Assembly: GCA_963971305.1 (NCBI GenBank)
Contig: OZ020305.1
Span: forward strand, 11,875,001 to 11,939,000
Length of the DNA: 64,000 nt
Source: Arcuatula senhousia
Taxonomy: Eukaryota; Mollusca; Bivalvia; Mytilida; Mytilidae
Direction: 5' to 3'
Made by a program: the position numbers and the translations under genes. Below, piece by piece: positions 32,721 through 44,496 of this stretch. Every line of letters begins with the position of its first letter. Position 1 is the stretch's first letter. The notes under the pieces were generated by a model, which had not been told where the DNA came from, did not search any database, and saw only the letters and a program-made list of their open reading frames with translations.

Positions 32721-35128
32721 ACATAACGACATTATGAGAGGGTGTGTGTATAATGTTGGCGACGTTGGCGACATGTTGGCGGGTTGGCGGGTATTTACAC
32801 AATCCTGTACCAGCCTGTAAATGTCGCTGTTTCGACTATACCAATTGCCGCTGTTTTGATGCATGTTTTGTCGCTATTTTGATATATCGCTATTTTGAAA
32901 AAGGGTAAAATGTCGCTGTTTTGAAAATTGCGGAAGCTGTTATATACGTTTCTAAACTTTAACCTAGCCTGGCTTTGACGTGGCGTCTTATAAAACAACT
33001 GTAAAATTTCAATGCACGACGGCATCAAGCCGTAACGTAAAACACATGTACAGTAACGTAAAACACATTTTAACGGTTTTTCTGATATTTTGCAAAAACT
33101 ACTTGTCACAAAGTATTCATTTATATACCGTTTTAATTCTATTAACATGCCTCATTTTTGTGTTAGCCTCGAACTCGTCTTTCCAGATTGAATTTTCTCC
33201 GAGAAATCGCCGTTACGTAAAACACGCTCTTAAAAAAAAATTAAGTCAACAAATTTTCATTTAGTAACGATTATATAAGCAATTTCTTTGCCAAAATTAT
33301 GCGGGCTTTCATTTCTGAGCAACATAACTCGTTTCATGTTTGTTGCAACCTTTTTTTAAAATTTCCAAGCCATTTTCCCGGTGGATATGTCGACTAATAG
33401 CAGCCGTAACGTAAAACACGCTTTTTCAGGAGACATCTCCGGAATACCCGTTGCTTAGCAGCAAAAAAATATTACTATGAATGAAGTAGAACCTGTCTAC
33501 AATAATATGTCTTAAGTTTGAAAACCGGGCAGCCATATATATTTAATTTTTGCAATATCTCTAAAATTATACCGACGTTCATTGGACATAGGAAAATCTC
33601 ATTTAATGCCTAATATGATAAATGGTTTTGATCTAAATATTCGGCTTATGAAATAATTGTTCTCTAAAATATTATATTTTTCAAAATATTACAATAAAAT
33701 TTTATTCTATGGAAACGGTGCCAAACTGGAAGGTCTCAGAAGACAAAAACGGCATTTTTACGTTATAATTGTACATTTTAAAAGGGAAAATGAGTGATGT
33801 GTGTGATTGAAATCTGATAATAAGAAATATTGCATGCAACGTTCTTTTGAAACAGAGGATAGCAGTTTGAGAGCTGTCTTGCAAACAAACTGATTGACAC
33901 AATTCTTAATGGCACGCGCCCTCGAATTGCTAATAGTTTAACAAAATTTTAGCAACTAAAGAAAAAGTGGCCCCTTTAAATTTGCAACAACTTAGTCAAA
34001 ATTCGTATTGATATTGCAACAACTGATGATAGAAAGCACGACTTTTTTATGTGATGTAATTTCAATTTTTTTGTATGTTGTGTTTCTTTTTTAAGAGGGT
34101 ATATAACGTTAACACGACAAAGAAACACCTGTTGAAATGTAGCAAAACTTTGTGAAGAGTTTGTGGAGTAGCCGATAATATTACAGCACAAGCAAGACTA
34201 ATATTTTTTTTTAATACTGAAAACTTATTTTCAGATTATAAGCGAGATACCGGAATAACAGAACGAAGTTGCTATTAAAGAATACTTTACGAAAGGCACA
34301 CAGGTCAATGCGAACAAACTGGTCAATATGGAAAAGCGCAGTATAAAAAAATCATAGACTTATTCTAATACTTTTACATTTCACGCATAACTATGAATAG
34401 TAAAAGACAACAAAACTTTGGGTGAGAGACAACAATAGAATATAATATATCAAAAGGAATATAAAACCGAATCAAACTTTGTCACCACCGATGAATTAGG
34501 CTATCGACAAAATACATGCATATACATGTATAAATAGATTAAAGAGGCGAAATTATCTATCCATTGTTCACCGCACATCCATAAAAGATAATGAGATGTG
34601 GAATAAGTGTACGCGACACAGCTTCAACATTAACAACGATTTAAACATCAACAACAAACAACAACCAATAGCCTTCAATGTGACCAGCGGTCGCTGCTCA
34701 CTGTTTTGCAATTGGCCTTAGATTGAAAATAAACTACATATGATTCAAGCCAAATCCTAAAGTGTCGATAAAAGACCCCCTTCTTGACATAAAACAAATA
34801 GCATAAAAATACGACGACTTTGGTTAGGAAAGTTTAGGACATGAAAGTATTATATGAATGTCATGTGTCATCGATGGAGATATATGTTAAAAATATGCTT
34901 TTTAAAGCGATTTTTAATCTTTGAACTTTTAAAGTTTAAGTAGTATTCTAATTAAAAGTCAGGTAGAGAGTAGAACATCATTTTTGTTATTAAGTCTCTT
35001 TTGCTTAGATTAATTTATTTGGTTACAAAACCAAATTTCAACAAGATTTCATATTTGATTTTATTCTAACATATGAACACAGTATATGAAAATATAACTT
35101 CCCAGAAAGAATAATCTTTGGCTGGTTA
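32721..35128. other. intergenic; repeated CGTAACGTAAAACAC words
   Basis: CGTAACGTAAAACAC or a close form occurs at about 33032, 33054, 33212 and 33404; other frames (32795-33148, 32980-33264, 33702-33902, 33976-34191) lack family signatures. 34590-34800 is a reverse-orientation relic of the 13470-13780 repeat. Confidence 0.45.
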
Positions 35129-35414
35129 GGGAGCGATCATTTGATTGTTAAAAGGGGGGGGGGCTATGGTGAACTTTGAAATAAAAAGGCAGGATGGCAA
35201 ACATCCAGAAATAAAATGGCAGGACAGTGCTTTGAATTAAAAAAGGCAGGATGGTATTTTTTGCTAAAAAAATTATAAAAGATTGAAAATAAAACAAAAA
35301 ATGCGCGTGCTACCGCACATAAAAAATAGGCTAGTTTTTATTTCCGAAAATAAAAAGGCAGGAAGAAAATATCCATAGCCCACCCTCCCCCATTAAAATC
35401 AAATAGTTTCTACC
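35129..35414. mobile_element. MITE-like inverted-repeat element (286 bp)
   Basis: Left end GGGAGCGATCATTTGATTG...GGGGGGGCTATGG. The right end is its complement, CCATAGCCCACCCTCCCCC then AAAATCAAATAGTTTC. Interior is A-rich with AAAGGCAGGATGG words in direct repeat. No ORF. A solitary end of the same family is at 21057. Confidence 0.7.
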
Positions 35415-37305
35415 TTATAAAGATAATTTTTGACTAACAAACTTTGGCCGACATATTTAGGTGGACTGATACACAAATTTAAATTTGTTTATGCGTTAAT
35501 GCTGATGTTTTTTTATGATATTCGCATAATTAATCCTCCTATGAATTTTAACTTGTTTACAAACATTATTAATAATTCTTTTCTATGTTTGTTGTAAAGT
35601 AATTTATTTAAGATTTACTGTTGATTTTTTTTTAAATCTACGTTTCATAGGGAAGCGCGGTAGACTAAGTTCAGCGTCAAACATGAAGTAGAAGTCAGAA
35701 ACAATCAAAAGGTCTCTGAAAATACCTTTAAATACCTATAGTTTGTTATACTGAACTTCAAAACCAAATTTTCAATCATTCTCATGTGCGGTTTCTGGGA
35801 AAATTTTAACGGGAATTTGTATACCAATTTTCATATCGGCTCAGCACGCGAGTACCAAACGGGAAATTGAAGTCGGACAGTTCCAGAAATCGCTTAGTAC
35901 ATACAATTCAGTATACTGAAGAGCCTGTCAAATTTTAAAACATTTTCTTGCACAGTTTGTGAAAACAAACCCCGAGGCAATTTATTTTATTTAATTCACA
36001 TATCGGCCGGCCGATAAATAGGGCGTAGAAATCCGACAGATCTTAAAATTTCTTAGAAAATACTGTTTGTCATACTTAACCACCCAAATTTCAAATATGA
36101 TTAGTTCTCATGTATGGTTTCCGAAAAATGCTTGACAGAAATTTTCGTACGGACAAACGTGCATAAATAAAACGGTATGCCCCCAACACGGTTATTGTCA
36201 CAGTGGCAAACATAAAGTAAACAGATTTACATGCATATGCATTAATTTTGAAACAGACAAACATGTTTAAAATCTAAATGTCACAAAATTGTCACCCAAG
36301 TTTGCTAGTTGCGTCTCTTTATACGTCTACTAATTAAGTAGCCATTACAACATCTGCATATGGTGAACATATGTCATTTTATGTCTTTTTACCCAACACC
36401 GTTGTCTCTTTGACCGCCTTTAACTAGATATACGTCTGATACAGTATTTACAAAGTTTTTCCTCGATATCAGCCATTGCGGACAAAAAATTGTCAGATGA
36501 AATGGATCATGAGTGTTTATTAGTTTTGGTTGTTTGTTTTTCTGAGATGATCACCTTACTATCTCTATATCTTGTGTGTCTTACAACGTTTAACCGTGTT
36601 GTGTTTTCTGTTACTACTGTACGCTCGGGTCGCAACGGAAGAGAAAGGCTTGGTAGCATAAAACCTGGTTAAACCAACCATTTCTCTAGAAATGCCTGTG
36701 TACTAAGTCAGGACCATCGTGATCTTTAAGTTCTCTGATGTGTCTCTGTATTGTTTCGTCTTTTCTTCTTGGGCATTTGAGATTGAACACCACAGCTCGA
36801 TAGTTATGTTATAAACTTTATTATTGGACCGATCAGAGGCTAGGACCTTTAGCCAAAAGGTTAATGTTGCCAAATACCATGATTTTAATATGAAGATCAT
36901 AGACATACACGTAACAGTTAAACAAAAAAAAAAACGATTAAGATGTCAAATTATGACTATGTTTAACCTATGCGGATGATAATTCCTCTTCCAAAGGCTT
37001 CAATTGTCCGGCAAAAATGAACAATAATTTCAGATCACATCTGATCTAAACCTTGATGATCATATTTCTTAACTCAAATCATTCAAGAATAGGAAAATCA
37101 AGATTTAAAAAAAGAACATGTTCTGCTATTTTTCGTTGTAAAAGGGGTGACACACCGGTATCATACACTTTTCCTCAAGTCAAAACCTTTTTGTTTCTAT
37201 AAAATCATCAATAACTTGATCATCAATTGGAAGAAACTGTAGAATGGTCAAACTGTATACAATGTACAACAAATTGCAGACTAGAAAGAAATAAAGAGTA
37301 GTCCA
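35415..37305. other. A/T-rich intergenic stretch
   Basis: Nothing recognisable; diverged duplicated cells about 260-280 bp apart at 35740-36130 (GTTATACTGAACTTC, AGTATACTGAAG, GTCATACTTAACC). Confidence 0.4.
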
Positions 37306-37309
37306 GTTA

Positions 37310-37505
37310 AATACAACGACAAACCGAACATGATAGCAGAATAATAGCGGCAGCGAAGTATCAATGGGACATGTTAATAGTCCCAAAAGGCGAATACACA
37401 ATCAGTTAAAACTAAACAAAAAAACAGAGAAGCAATCAGCAACGGCTTTTCGCGAACTCAAATCGTAACGAGAATGAACTCAGATGCTCCGGAAGGATAA
37501 GTACG
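37310..37505 (-). repeat. diverged copy of the CTTCCGGAGCACCTGAG-type repeat
   Basis: Reverse complement pattern of 12390-12590: AGTATCAATGGGACATG...CAGATGCTCCGGAAGGATAAG. Truncated and diverged. Confidence 0.55.
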
Positions 37506-37867
37506 TAGTTCGTTCTTGTTGCAACACACTCGCCGCGTTCATAACGGTCAATTACAAATGAAAGCAAAACTAAAAAAACTTTGAATTACATATATAACAT
37601 GCTTTTCAAAATTTTACTCTTTGCGTTTATAGATCAATCATTTTCAGTTTGCAGAATAAAATGCAGTGTCAGAACACGAGTTCGTTGATAAGCAAACGAT
37701 TTTTTATTTCCAAAAGCTGAAAAGTTCATCGTAGGAAAACATAATACTTTTAAAGCAAAGCACACTTATAAAAAAATACCCAGGATTGTAGTATGGCCTG
37801 ATAAGTCACAGAACACTGATGGATAGTTTCACGATTGACTGGAAGTTTTCAACTTATTAGGACAAAA

Positions 37868-38065
37868 TGAAGCAGAGGTATCAATGGGGTATCCGAATGT
37901 CAAAAGACCGAAAGGGCAGAGACAAAACCAGTAAACACCAACAGGAACGGGACAAAAACAGACAACATGTAAAACATGGAAACACAAAATACTGAATATC
38001 AATCAACAATGCGAACTCCAGTCGAAACAAGAGTGAACTCAGGTGCTCCGGAAGAGTAAGCAGTT
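37868..38065 (-). repeat. well-preserved copy of the CTTCCGGAGCACCTGAG-type repeat
   Basis: Reverse complement of 12390-12590 over nearly its whole length (AAGCAGAGGTATCAATGGGG ... CAGGTGCTCCGGAAGAGTAAG). Confidence 0.7.
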
Positions 38066-38104
38066 CCTTTTTACGTTAGAAATAAAAAGAAATGAGTCCC
38101 TTCA

Positions 38105-38595
38105 TGCACAACTCCGGAAACTTATTAGAGACACGCATACAAAAAAATTCTCGCCACGGCGAGTTACTATCTCGCCTTGGTGACTTATTATCTCGCGTCG
38201 GCAAGTTACTATATCGCCGTACGACTTACTATCTCGCCCCGGCGACTTTTTATCTCGCCCCGGCAAGTTACTAAGTTAAACTCGCATCGGCGACTTACTA
38301 TCTCGCCTCGGCGACTTATTATCTCGCCTCGGCGACTTATTATCTCGCCTTGGCGACTTATTTTCTCGCCCCGGCAAGTTACTATCTCGCCCCAGCAAGA
38401 TACTATCTCGCCCCAGCAAGATACTATCTCGCATCTGCGACTTATCATCTCGCCTAGGCGAGTAAATATCTCGCCGCGACGACTTATTACGTCGCCTCGG
38501 CGACTTATTATCTCGCCACGGCGGGTTACTATTTCACCCCGGCGAGGTAATTCTCTCGCCCTGGCGACTTATGATCTCCCGGCGGCGAGTTAAAT
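38105..38595 (+). repeat. 21-bp palindromic minisatellite (TATCTCGCC-GGCGAC-TTAT)
   Basis: Tandem 20-21-bp units each carrying a CTCGCC/GGCGAG-like short palindrome. The left flank is ACTTATTAGAGACACGCATA then poly-A and TTCTCGCC. A reverse-orientation array with the same flank is at 53880-54200. 21-bp periodicity leaves frames open with a seven-residue repeat (about ATYYLAP); these are not genes. Confidence 0.9.
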
Positions 38596-39060
38596 ATTAC
38601 ATTATATTAAACAGGAAGTAGGACTTTTTGGGGCATAAAATCGCTTTACACCTAATGGTACAAGTATACAGCGATACATGCTAAATAACTGTAGTTCCTT
38701 TTGTTCTTTTTTTACAATATCTTGTATAAAATGTATATGGGATCGTGTCTCTCTGGCATATATTCCATATTTTTTTCTTCTTAATAAAGACTTCGATGAA
38801 AATTCTTTATAATGTCACTACATGTGAAAAAAATCAAGTTCTCGGCAAACAGGAAGTAGGCCTTTTTGGGGCATAAAATCGCTTTATACCTAATAGTACA
38901 ATAGGACAAAAATGCATGACAAATATCAAGATGCTTTTTAAGGTAGTTGCTGAGAAAACTGTGACGGAAGTTTTTGTGTTGAGGCATGATGAAGGACGCA
39001 AAGCTACGGATTGTGACACAGTGTCTCATATATTTCGCTTTGAAACACGTTGTAAGCGAC
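38596..39060. repeat. AGGAAGTAGG...GGGGCATAAAATCGCTTTA cells
   Basis: The word AACAGGAAGTAGGACTTTTTGGGGCATAAAATCGCTTTA at about 38610 recurs at 38848, and in reverse within the 52.5-53.2 kb tandem array. Frames at 38781-39168 overlap this repeat and are not supported. Confidence 0.6.
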
Positions 39061-39065
39061 ATAAA

Positions 39066-40660
39066 ACAGATTTCCAGGAGCCTGGATCGCTCACCTGGCT
39101 TCAAGGACTCAATGTATCAATATTTTTCATTGCCAGCATTCATCTTGAACCTTTGTAGTGCTCATTAAATGGGCTTTTTAACAAGCAACTGCTTGTCACT
39201 ATTTTCTATCGTAGCACACCGCCTATAAAGTACAATCCACTTTTTGTTTTGGAAATTAAGGGGCCATCTGACAATTTCACCCAAATGGACAATTTTGTAG
39301 AGCTCAATTACCAAAACATTTAAGTATGCAAAACCTTTTCCTTATATTCGTTGGTTCACATTCTATAAGGCTAAAAATTATGAAAGGATATGGAGCAAAA
39401 TGAGCACGAGACCATATCACAAATAAAAACTGCAACTGCAATTAATTTTAATGAGCTGTTTGGTCATTGCGGTGATATATTCCTCTTTAAAAGTACTTGG
39501 ACCCAAGAGATAGGAAATCCACATTATAAACATGAGGCTCCCAACTGGCTATAACAACGTACTCAATGTATCAATATTTCCCATTGCCAACAGCCTGTAA
39601 CCACTGTAAAGCTTAATTAACTGGAAATTTAAGCAATCAAAACCATAATTTTCATTATCTTTTATCCTTTCACTGTATAAGGCTTTAAGGGGACAATAAC
39701 ACTTATATAACGTGGTCATCTGACAATTTTAATTCTTGGACAATTTTGTAAAGCTCTATTAGCTGAACATGAAGGCAAACAAAACCTTTTCTCCATCTTT
39801 TACGGTTCCATTCTGTTCAGATAAGGATAACAACGGGGTACCAGCCTATCGCTATGAAAAATCACTTGAAATCCAAATGTGATACAAGTAGCACAAGCCT
39901 CGGATTTATCGTGTATGTCTGGGTTAATCTTCGAGAAACAAGAGGCTCCCAGGAGCCTAAATTGCTCACTGGTCCTTGAGCCATAAGGGTCTTTTCTTTA
40001 AGGAGTCATCTGACAACTGATACTCAATGGAGACTTTTGTGAAGCTCTAGTAAAGAGATGCATGTACAAGCAATCAACATCTTTTTTTATCTGCATTAGT
40101 TTTCAATCTATAGGACAAAATAATGAAGAAACGCTTTTTTTGACCTGTAAAGGACCATGACCCCTATAAGTGGTCATCTGACAACTTCGACCCAATGGAG
40201 ATTTTTGTAGACCTTAATGAGCTGAACATTTAAGCAAGCAACAGCTTTTCTCTATCTGCAGTAGTTTTCATTCTATAGCCTGAGGGCAAAAACATGAAAA
40301 ACGCTATTCTTGACCTTAAAAGGGCCATAACGCCTATAACGGGTCATCTGACAACTTCGACCCAATGGAGACTATCGTAGCGCTATTGATTCTGAAAGGC
40401 CTAAAATCCTCAAATTTTTTCTATCTGTTATTGTAGCTGAGTTATAAGCCATTTTAAGTGATTTTACCCTATGTTCTATTTTTAGTAACAGCGACCATGT
40501 TTTAATCGAATCATTTCAAAATTAAAATTTTTTTTTGTCATTTCATAAATCATTCCTGCAATGTTGAGTCAAATTGGTTCAGTGGTTTCAGAGGAGAAGA
40601 TTTTTGAAATTGTTAATGAACGACGGACGACGACGGACAAAAGTTAGTACATTACCAACA
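39066..40660 (+). repeat. interspersed repeat, partly tandem (about 170 bp), GGTCATCTGACAACTT cells
   Basis: Heads with CCAGGAGCCT-GATCGCTCACCTGG at 39074 and AGAGGCTCCCAGGAGCCTAA at 39942. Cells with GTCATCTGACAACT...CAATGGAGA recur at about 40004, 40172 and 40342 (about 170-bp spacing), and earlier more diverged at 39265 and 39715. It ends with GACGGACGACGACGGAC near 40620. Non-coding. Confidence 0.65.
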
Positions 40661-40687
40661 GAACAGTTATACATATAAGTTAAGATT

Positions 40688-40873
40688 TTAAAATAATACG
40701 TGCCTTAATTGGAAGCCAATGCAATTCAAACAGAGCTTGTTTAGAACTGTCATACATAGAACGACACAATACAAGTTTAGCACACATTTTTGAATTATTT
40801 CAAGTTTTGACAATTCAGTTTGTGAAATACCATACAATATTATATTACAGTAATCTAAGTGAGATATAACCAA
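40688..40873 (-). pseudogene. LINE reverse transcriptase fragment
   Basis: 61-codon minus frame with VISHLDYCNIILYGISQTEL, the typical SHLDYCN-LYG segment after the RT core of CR1/L2/Jockey-class LINEs. It is followed by a decayed L-WLP region (LNCIGFQLRHVLF). Truncated at both ends; about 95 bp left of the LTR element. Confidence 0.65.
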
Positions 40874-40966
40874 AAATAGTACTAGGGTTTCAGTGGCTCC
40901 TTTTGACAGGAGTTTTACATTTTCTTTTTATGCGCTCTTTAAAATGCAAAGATTCATCTATAATAC

Positions 40967-41549
40967 TATAACAGAGGTTGGACGCGCCTCGTGTTATATG
41001 TAAAGTTCAGGGGAACAGTATAAACAAAAGTTAAATGAATACGAGATAAAGTCCGAAATATTTATTAGAATTTTGAGAGCAGTAAATAATAATACACAAT
41101 AGCAACACAACTGTTCAATCGGATAGTCCAATAATCATGTGTACCTCGGGTTCCAATAAAATAAACTCTCGGAAAGTCCAATGCAGTATTCAATACGAAA
41201 TCCGTAAAATATAGAAATCAGTACGACATCCGTACACTTAGCCCGTTGAAATCCAACTGCCTTCCCCTTAACAACAAATTTCTTACATCAAATTACGCAA
41301 TAAATCTAGCAACAATAGGATCAATTAAAATCACAATAAAACATATTAACTATACAAGAAATGTTTGATACAAAAATGTCTATTTAATAACGGATAATCC
41401 TTACTTATTTAGTTGAATGAAAACGTACATTAAAAAGTTTTTACTATTTACAGTCCTTTTGATAAGATAACAACTTTTTAGATGTAATATTAAGCTTAAA
41501 AGAGTTGATAATTTTGCAAAACCAAATAACGTCCAAAACCGTTGTCACA
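40967..41549 (-). repeat. 3' LTR
   Basis: 583 bp including terminal TATA. Minus strand begins TGTGACAACGG. AATAAA (in TTCTAATAAATATTTCGG) lies near its 3' end and could serve as the poly(A) signal. Confidence 0.85.
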
Positions 41550-41565
41550 GATTCCTCCCTTCTTC
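41550..41565 (-). promoter_or_regulatory. polypurine tract of the LTR element
   Basis: Minus strand GAAGAAGGGAGGAATC, directly followed by the 3' LTR TGTGACA: the usual plus-strand primer position. A perfect 7-bp hairpin GACTCTC/GAGAGTC (41572-41589) lies just upstream. Confidence 0.75.
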
Positions 41566-41595
41566 GAAAAAGACTCTCTCCCGAGAGTCGAAAAA

Positions 41596-42480
41596 TTATC
41601 GACGATCGCGAAAGTTTCTATTTCCTCTAGATCTGTTGTCACGTTTCCCATTTCCTCTCCGCACACTATTTATATATGAATTGCCATCCCGGTTAGCCTG
41701 TTGATAATTCGGAATATTTAACGGATATACATGATTAAATCCCAGAAATTGATTCTGTGCAGAAAGATCTGTTTGCTGATTCGGAATACTACACGGATGT
41801 ACATGATTGATTCCTTGAAATTGATTTGATGTGGAAAGATCTGAATTTAATTTTATGGCTTCCAATTCCTTACAGCGTGCGGTCAAACTTTTGATTTTAT
41901 GTTGTAGTTCCTCTTCCTTTTTATCGAATTTGTTTGTTTGTTCTCTTTCATTTTTCCGCATTTTTCGAATTTCGTCCCTTAAATCCCGTGCAAGCGCATT
42001 TTGAGCAGCCAATCCTTCCATGCGAAGTTTCATATCGGAAATTTCATTTTTTAGTTCACGATTTTCCTTTTCTAGATCCTGTATTATTTCGTCTTGCACT
42101 GTCGCTCTAATCTGTGCCCCCCTTCTAAATCCTTCGAATAAGGTATTTAGCTTTCGATTTTCCTCCACTGATTCACGCAATGCCGTGCAAATAGTTTTCT
42201 GTTGAACATTAAAAACGTACGGAGATTTAGATATTTTATTAAATTCCAAATCGTCTAAAGAATAAAACGGAAGATTTTCGCATGTTTTTCGTTGCAGAAA
42301 AAGTTTGAGTCTTTCATTGTCCCTGTTTATTTTCTTCACAGACTTGATCCTAGGTTTTGTTGAAATACAAGCTTTAATAAGATGCGATTCGGATCCACAA
42401 CGATAACATTTTAGAGTTTTAGGTTTTTGATAAGGCATATTCCGTCGATACTGTTTCAAATTTCCTTGAGTGACGTCCAT
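41596..42480 (-). CDS. Gag-like protein with N-terminal CCHC zinc knuckle
   Basis: 294 residues from ATG at 42480 to TAA at 41596-41598. I prefer this start because upstream codons of the open frame run into leader sequence and the nested transposon. Residues 25-38 are CYRCGSESHLIKAC, a CX2CX4HX4C nucleic-acid-binding knuckle. About 115-205 is a strong charged coiled coil (heptad-like Glu/Lys/Leu). About 214-262 holds two imperfect copies of NQF-G-NHV-P-IPN. The last 30 residues are Arg/Gly/Asn-rich, likely RNA-binding. Function inferred: binds and packages the element RNA, with the coiled coil for multimerisation. The order knuckle-first is unusual, since retroviral-type Gag has it near the C-terminus. 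No frame damage. It could alternatively be a captured host RNA-binding gene. Confidence 0.75.
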   Translation of the reverse strand: MDVTQGNLKQYRRNMPYQKPKTLKCYRCGSESHLIKACISTKPRIKSVKKINRDNERLKLFLQRKTCENLPFYSLDDLEFNKISKSPYVFNVQQKTICTALRESVEENRKLNTLFEGFRRGAQIRATVQDEIIQDLEKENRELKNEISDMKLRMEGLAAQNALARDLRDEIRKMRKNEREQTNKFDKKEEELQHKIKSLTARCKELEAIKLNSDLSTSNQFQGINHVHPCSIPNQQTDLSAQNQFLGFNHVYPLNIPNYQQANRDGNSYINSVRRGNGKRDNRSRGNRNFRDRR

Positions 42481-42553
42481 CCTCAAGAATCTAAGACTTT
42501 GATCTTCTACCGGAGTCTTGTGTTGCAGCCGTCTTATGATGGTATGTGCGACT

Positions 42554-42573
42554 GCCCCGGGTCTCACACCAAA
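42554..42573 (-). promoter_or_regulatory. primer-binding-site-like leader of the LTR element
   Basis: Minus strand TTTGGTGTGAGACCCGGGGC follows the LTR end by two bases before TGG, as expected for pairing with a tRNA 3' CCA end. The exact tRNA is not determined. Confidence 0.6.
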
Positions 42574-42625
42574 TATAACAGGCAATGTATGGAAGGTGCG
42601 CTGCGTAAAAACGATTGAGAAGTAC

Positions 42626-43210
42626 ACCCGCTATAATTGATTAGTGCTTTTATGGTGGCTTGTGGGTAAATCAGACGAAAAAGACACCCGAAATTGGGAA
42701 TTTACATCTGAAATGCCAGAAATATGCCTAATAGTAATGTTTTTTTAACTGGAAACTATAATTAAGGCATTTATGTTACTAATGACTTAAAATTGACTTT
42801 AATTTAGTTCTTAAAAATACAAATTAAATACTTTTATACATAAATATTCCGAAATCACATATATAAAACATCATAAGTATTTAAAACATTATTTTTTATC
42901 CTAAAGATAAGCAACCTAAATAACAATATATTGAAGGGTAGAGAGTCGTTTTATTGTGCCCTTTAATGATAAAACACGACATCGGTGCACAAGTTGTGAA
43001 GTACATATGCGAAAGTTTTTTAGTACATCCGCACAAGTTGAATTGTACATCTTTTAACGATTGGCGAAAGTTGAGATGTGCAAATGCGACAGTTGAGATG
43101 TACAACTGCTTTAGTTGAGAAGTACAACGAAGAGTTGAAGTTACCAATAGGTAGATATAAATTTTTGCTTTACCTCGTTACGATTTAAGTCACATTGGTG
43201 GATTATACAA
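42626..43210. other. left subterminal region of the TIR element
   Basis: Contains repeated TTGAGATGTACA / TTGTGAAGTACA words (42990-43135). The 42896-43147 frame is their artefact. Confidence 0.5.
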
Positions 43211-43345
43211 TTATCACCCTAGTTGGTGTGTGACCCGGTGGTTTCTTTCCCCGAGAAAGTAAGGTCAACCGAGGGCTTGCCCCGAGGGTGACCTTACTTT
43301 TCGAGGGGAAAGAAATGCCGGGTCACATATCATCTAGGGTGATAA
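43211..43345. other. 135-bp near-perfect palindrome
   Basis: TTATCACCCTAG pairs with CTAGGGTGATAA; GTGACCCGG with CCGGGTCAC; TTTCTTTCCCC with GGGGAAAGAAA; AAAGTAAGGTCA with TGACCTTACTTT; the loop is near GGGCTTGCCC. Related words (GAGGGTGACCTTACCATG, GACCCAACGATTACCGG) reappear at 43490-43535. Could extrude a cruciform or give a long RNA hairpin. Confidence 0.85.
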
Positions 43346-43875
43346 CTGTTATATTATATCGAATATTTAAATGAAACAATTCAATTTTGAATTTTAAACA
43401 TATTTCGGGCATATCAACCTTCTTCCATATGATAAACTACAGCCGATACAATATTGAAGAAAAATCGTGGGGCACGTGCAAATTCTCACGAGAGGGTGAC
43501 CTTACCATGCGACCCAACGATTACCGGTTGACCAAGCGGAATATCACATGTCACGTGAAAACCTCTAAACGAATCACAATAAAGATTTTTATATGAGTAT
43601 ATAATATTTTCAATTTCTCACGGTTCAGTTTTGTAAGTGTGTTTTGTTTTCTGTTATCCGATTATGTTTGCTAGATTCGTCTTAGTACGTTTGATCTTTC
43701 TGAGTTACCCATTTTACATCTGCAAATGCGACTTTTTGTTTTGATAATAATATTTCCAGACGAAATCGAAATGAAATAGTCAATTTTCAAAAAAAAAAAA
43801 AAAAAAAAACTGTCCATAAATCATAAGCTTTTTCATGTTTGGACAATATGGTTTAATCATTGATCAAATAAAAAG

Positions 43876-44284
43876 GAGTCGGCGGTAAAGTTGTTAACGT
43901 GTCGGGCTACTAACACTGAGTCTCGTGGTTCCATCCTTGTCTGAGGTGAAACTTTCATGAACCAATTTTCTGACTCTCTTCTCAACACCATTTGTGAGAG
44001 TGGTTTCGAGGAACGATGCCCAGTCCTTCGAAATGGGCAAAAATATTTCCTTTTTTAATACGGTGAGAGGAATATCTTATGCTCGCTGTAAAAGTTCTTT
44101 AACACTTTAAAGTCCTCTAATGTTTGTTCGTGCTTGTTTTGTTATGTAATGACCGATTTTGCCTTCGCTCTTCTTGACTTTTGGCAACGGACTGCCCGAT
44201 TGGTGTCTCTTGTCTTCTTGTATAGTTCGATAAGAGGAGGCTCAATTGTGCCGCTACAACGTTCATGCTCGCAAACTGCAAGAC
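43876..44284 (+). repeat. tRNA-derived SINE, split by an insertion
   Basis: GTCGGCGGTAAAGTTGTTAACGTGTCGGGCTACTAACAC corresponds to the head of the SINE at 19383-19115. The B box is decayed (GGTTCCATCC). The body runs to about 44040; the tail resumes at 44225 with GTTCGATAAGAGGAGGCTCA. The piece between (44042-44224) resembles the 6271-6345 repeat (TTGACTTTTGGCAACGG...CCCGATTGGTGTCTC). Confidence 0.7.
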
Positions 44285-44496
44285 AAAATTTTGTCGCGAT
44301 ATACCGGTATACGGTTTTCAAGTTACATGTATTTGTAAAATATAGAGATTTCTATGGTCCCAAAAATGCGAAAATTGTCATTTTATGCCACCCGCGACGC
44401 CAAGTCGGGGGCACTAGGTTTTACTTATGCTCGTAAGGTCATGTGACCGCGAAAAACAAAAAGTGCAACAATATGTGCAAATGTCTTTAATTATTG
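44285..44496. other. spacer
   Basis: No feature; includes GCCACCCGCGACGCCAAGTCGGGGGCACTAGG, GC-rich. Confidence 0.3.

Noticed and set aside
38092..38593. 138-codon Ser/Arg/Pro-rich ORF and the 94-codon ATYYLAP-repeat ORF at 53897-54181
   Set aside because: By-products of a 21-bp palindromic minisatellite, open on both strands.
38105..38595. CRISPR-like array
   Set aside because: The regular short palindromes have no unique spacers between them; contiguous minisatellite in a eukaryotic genome.
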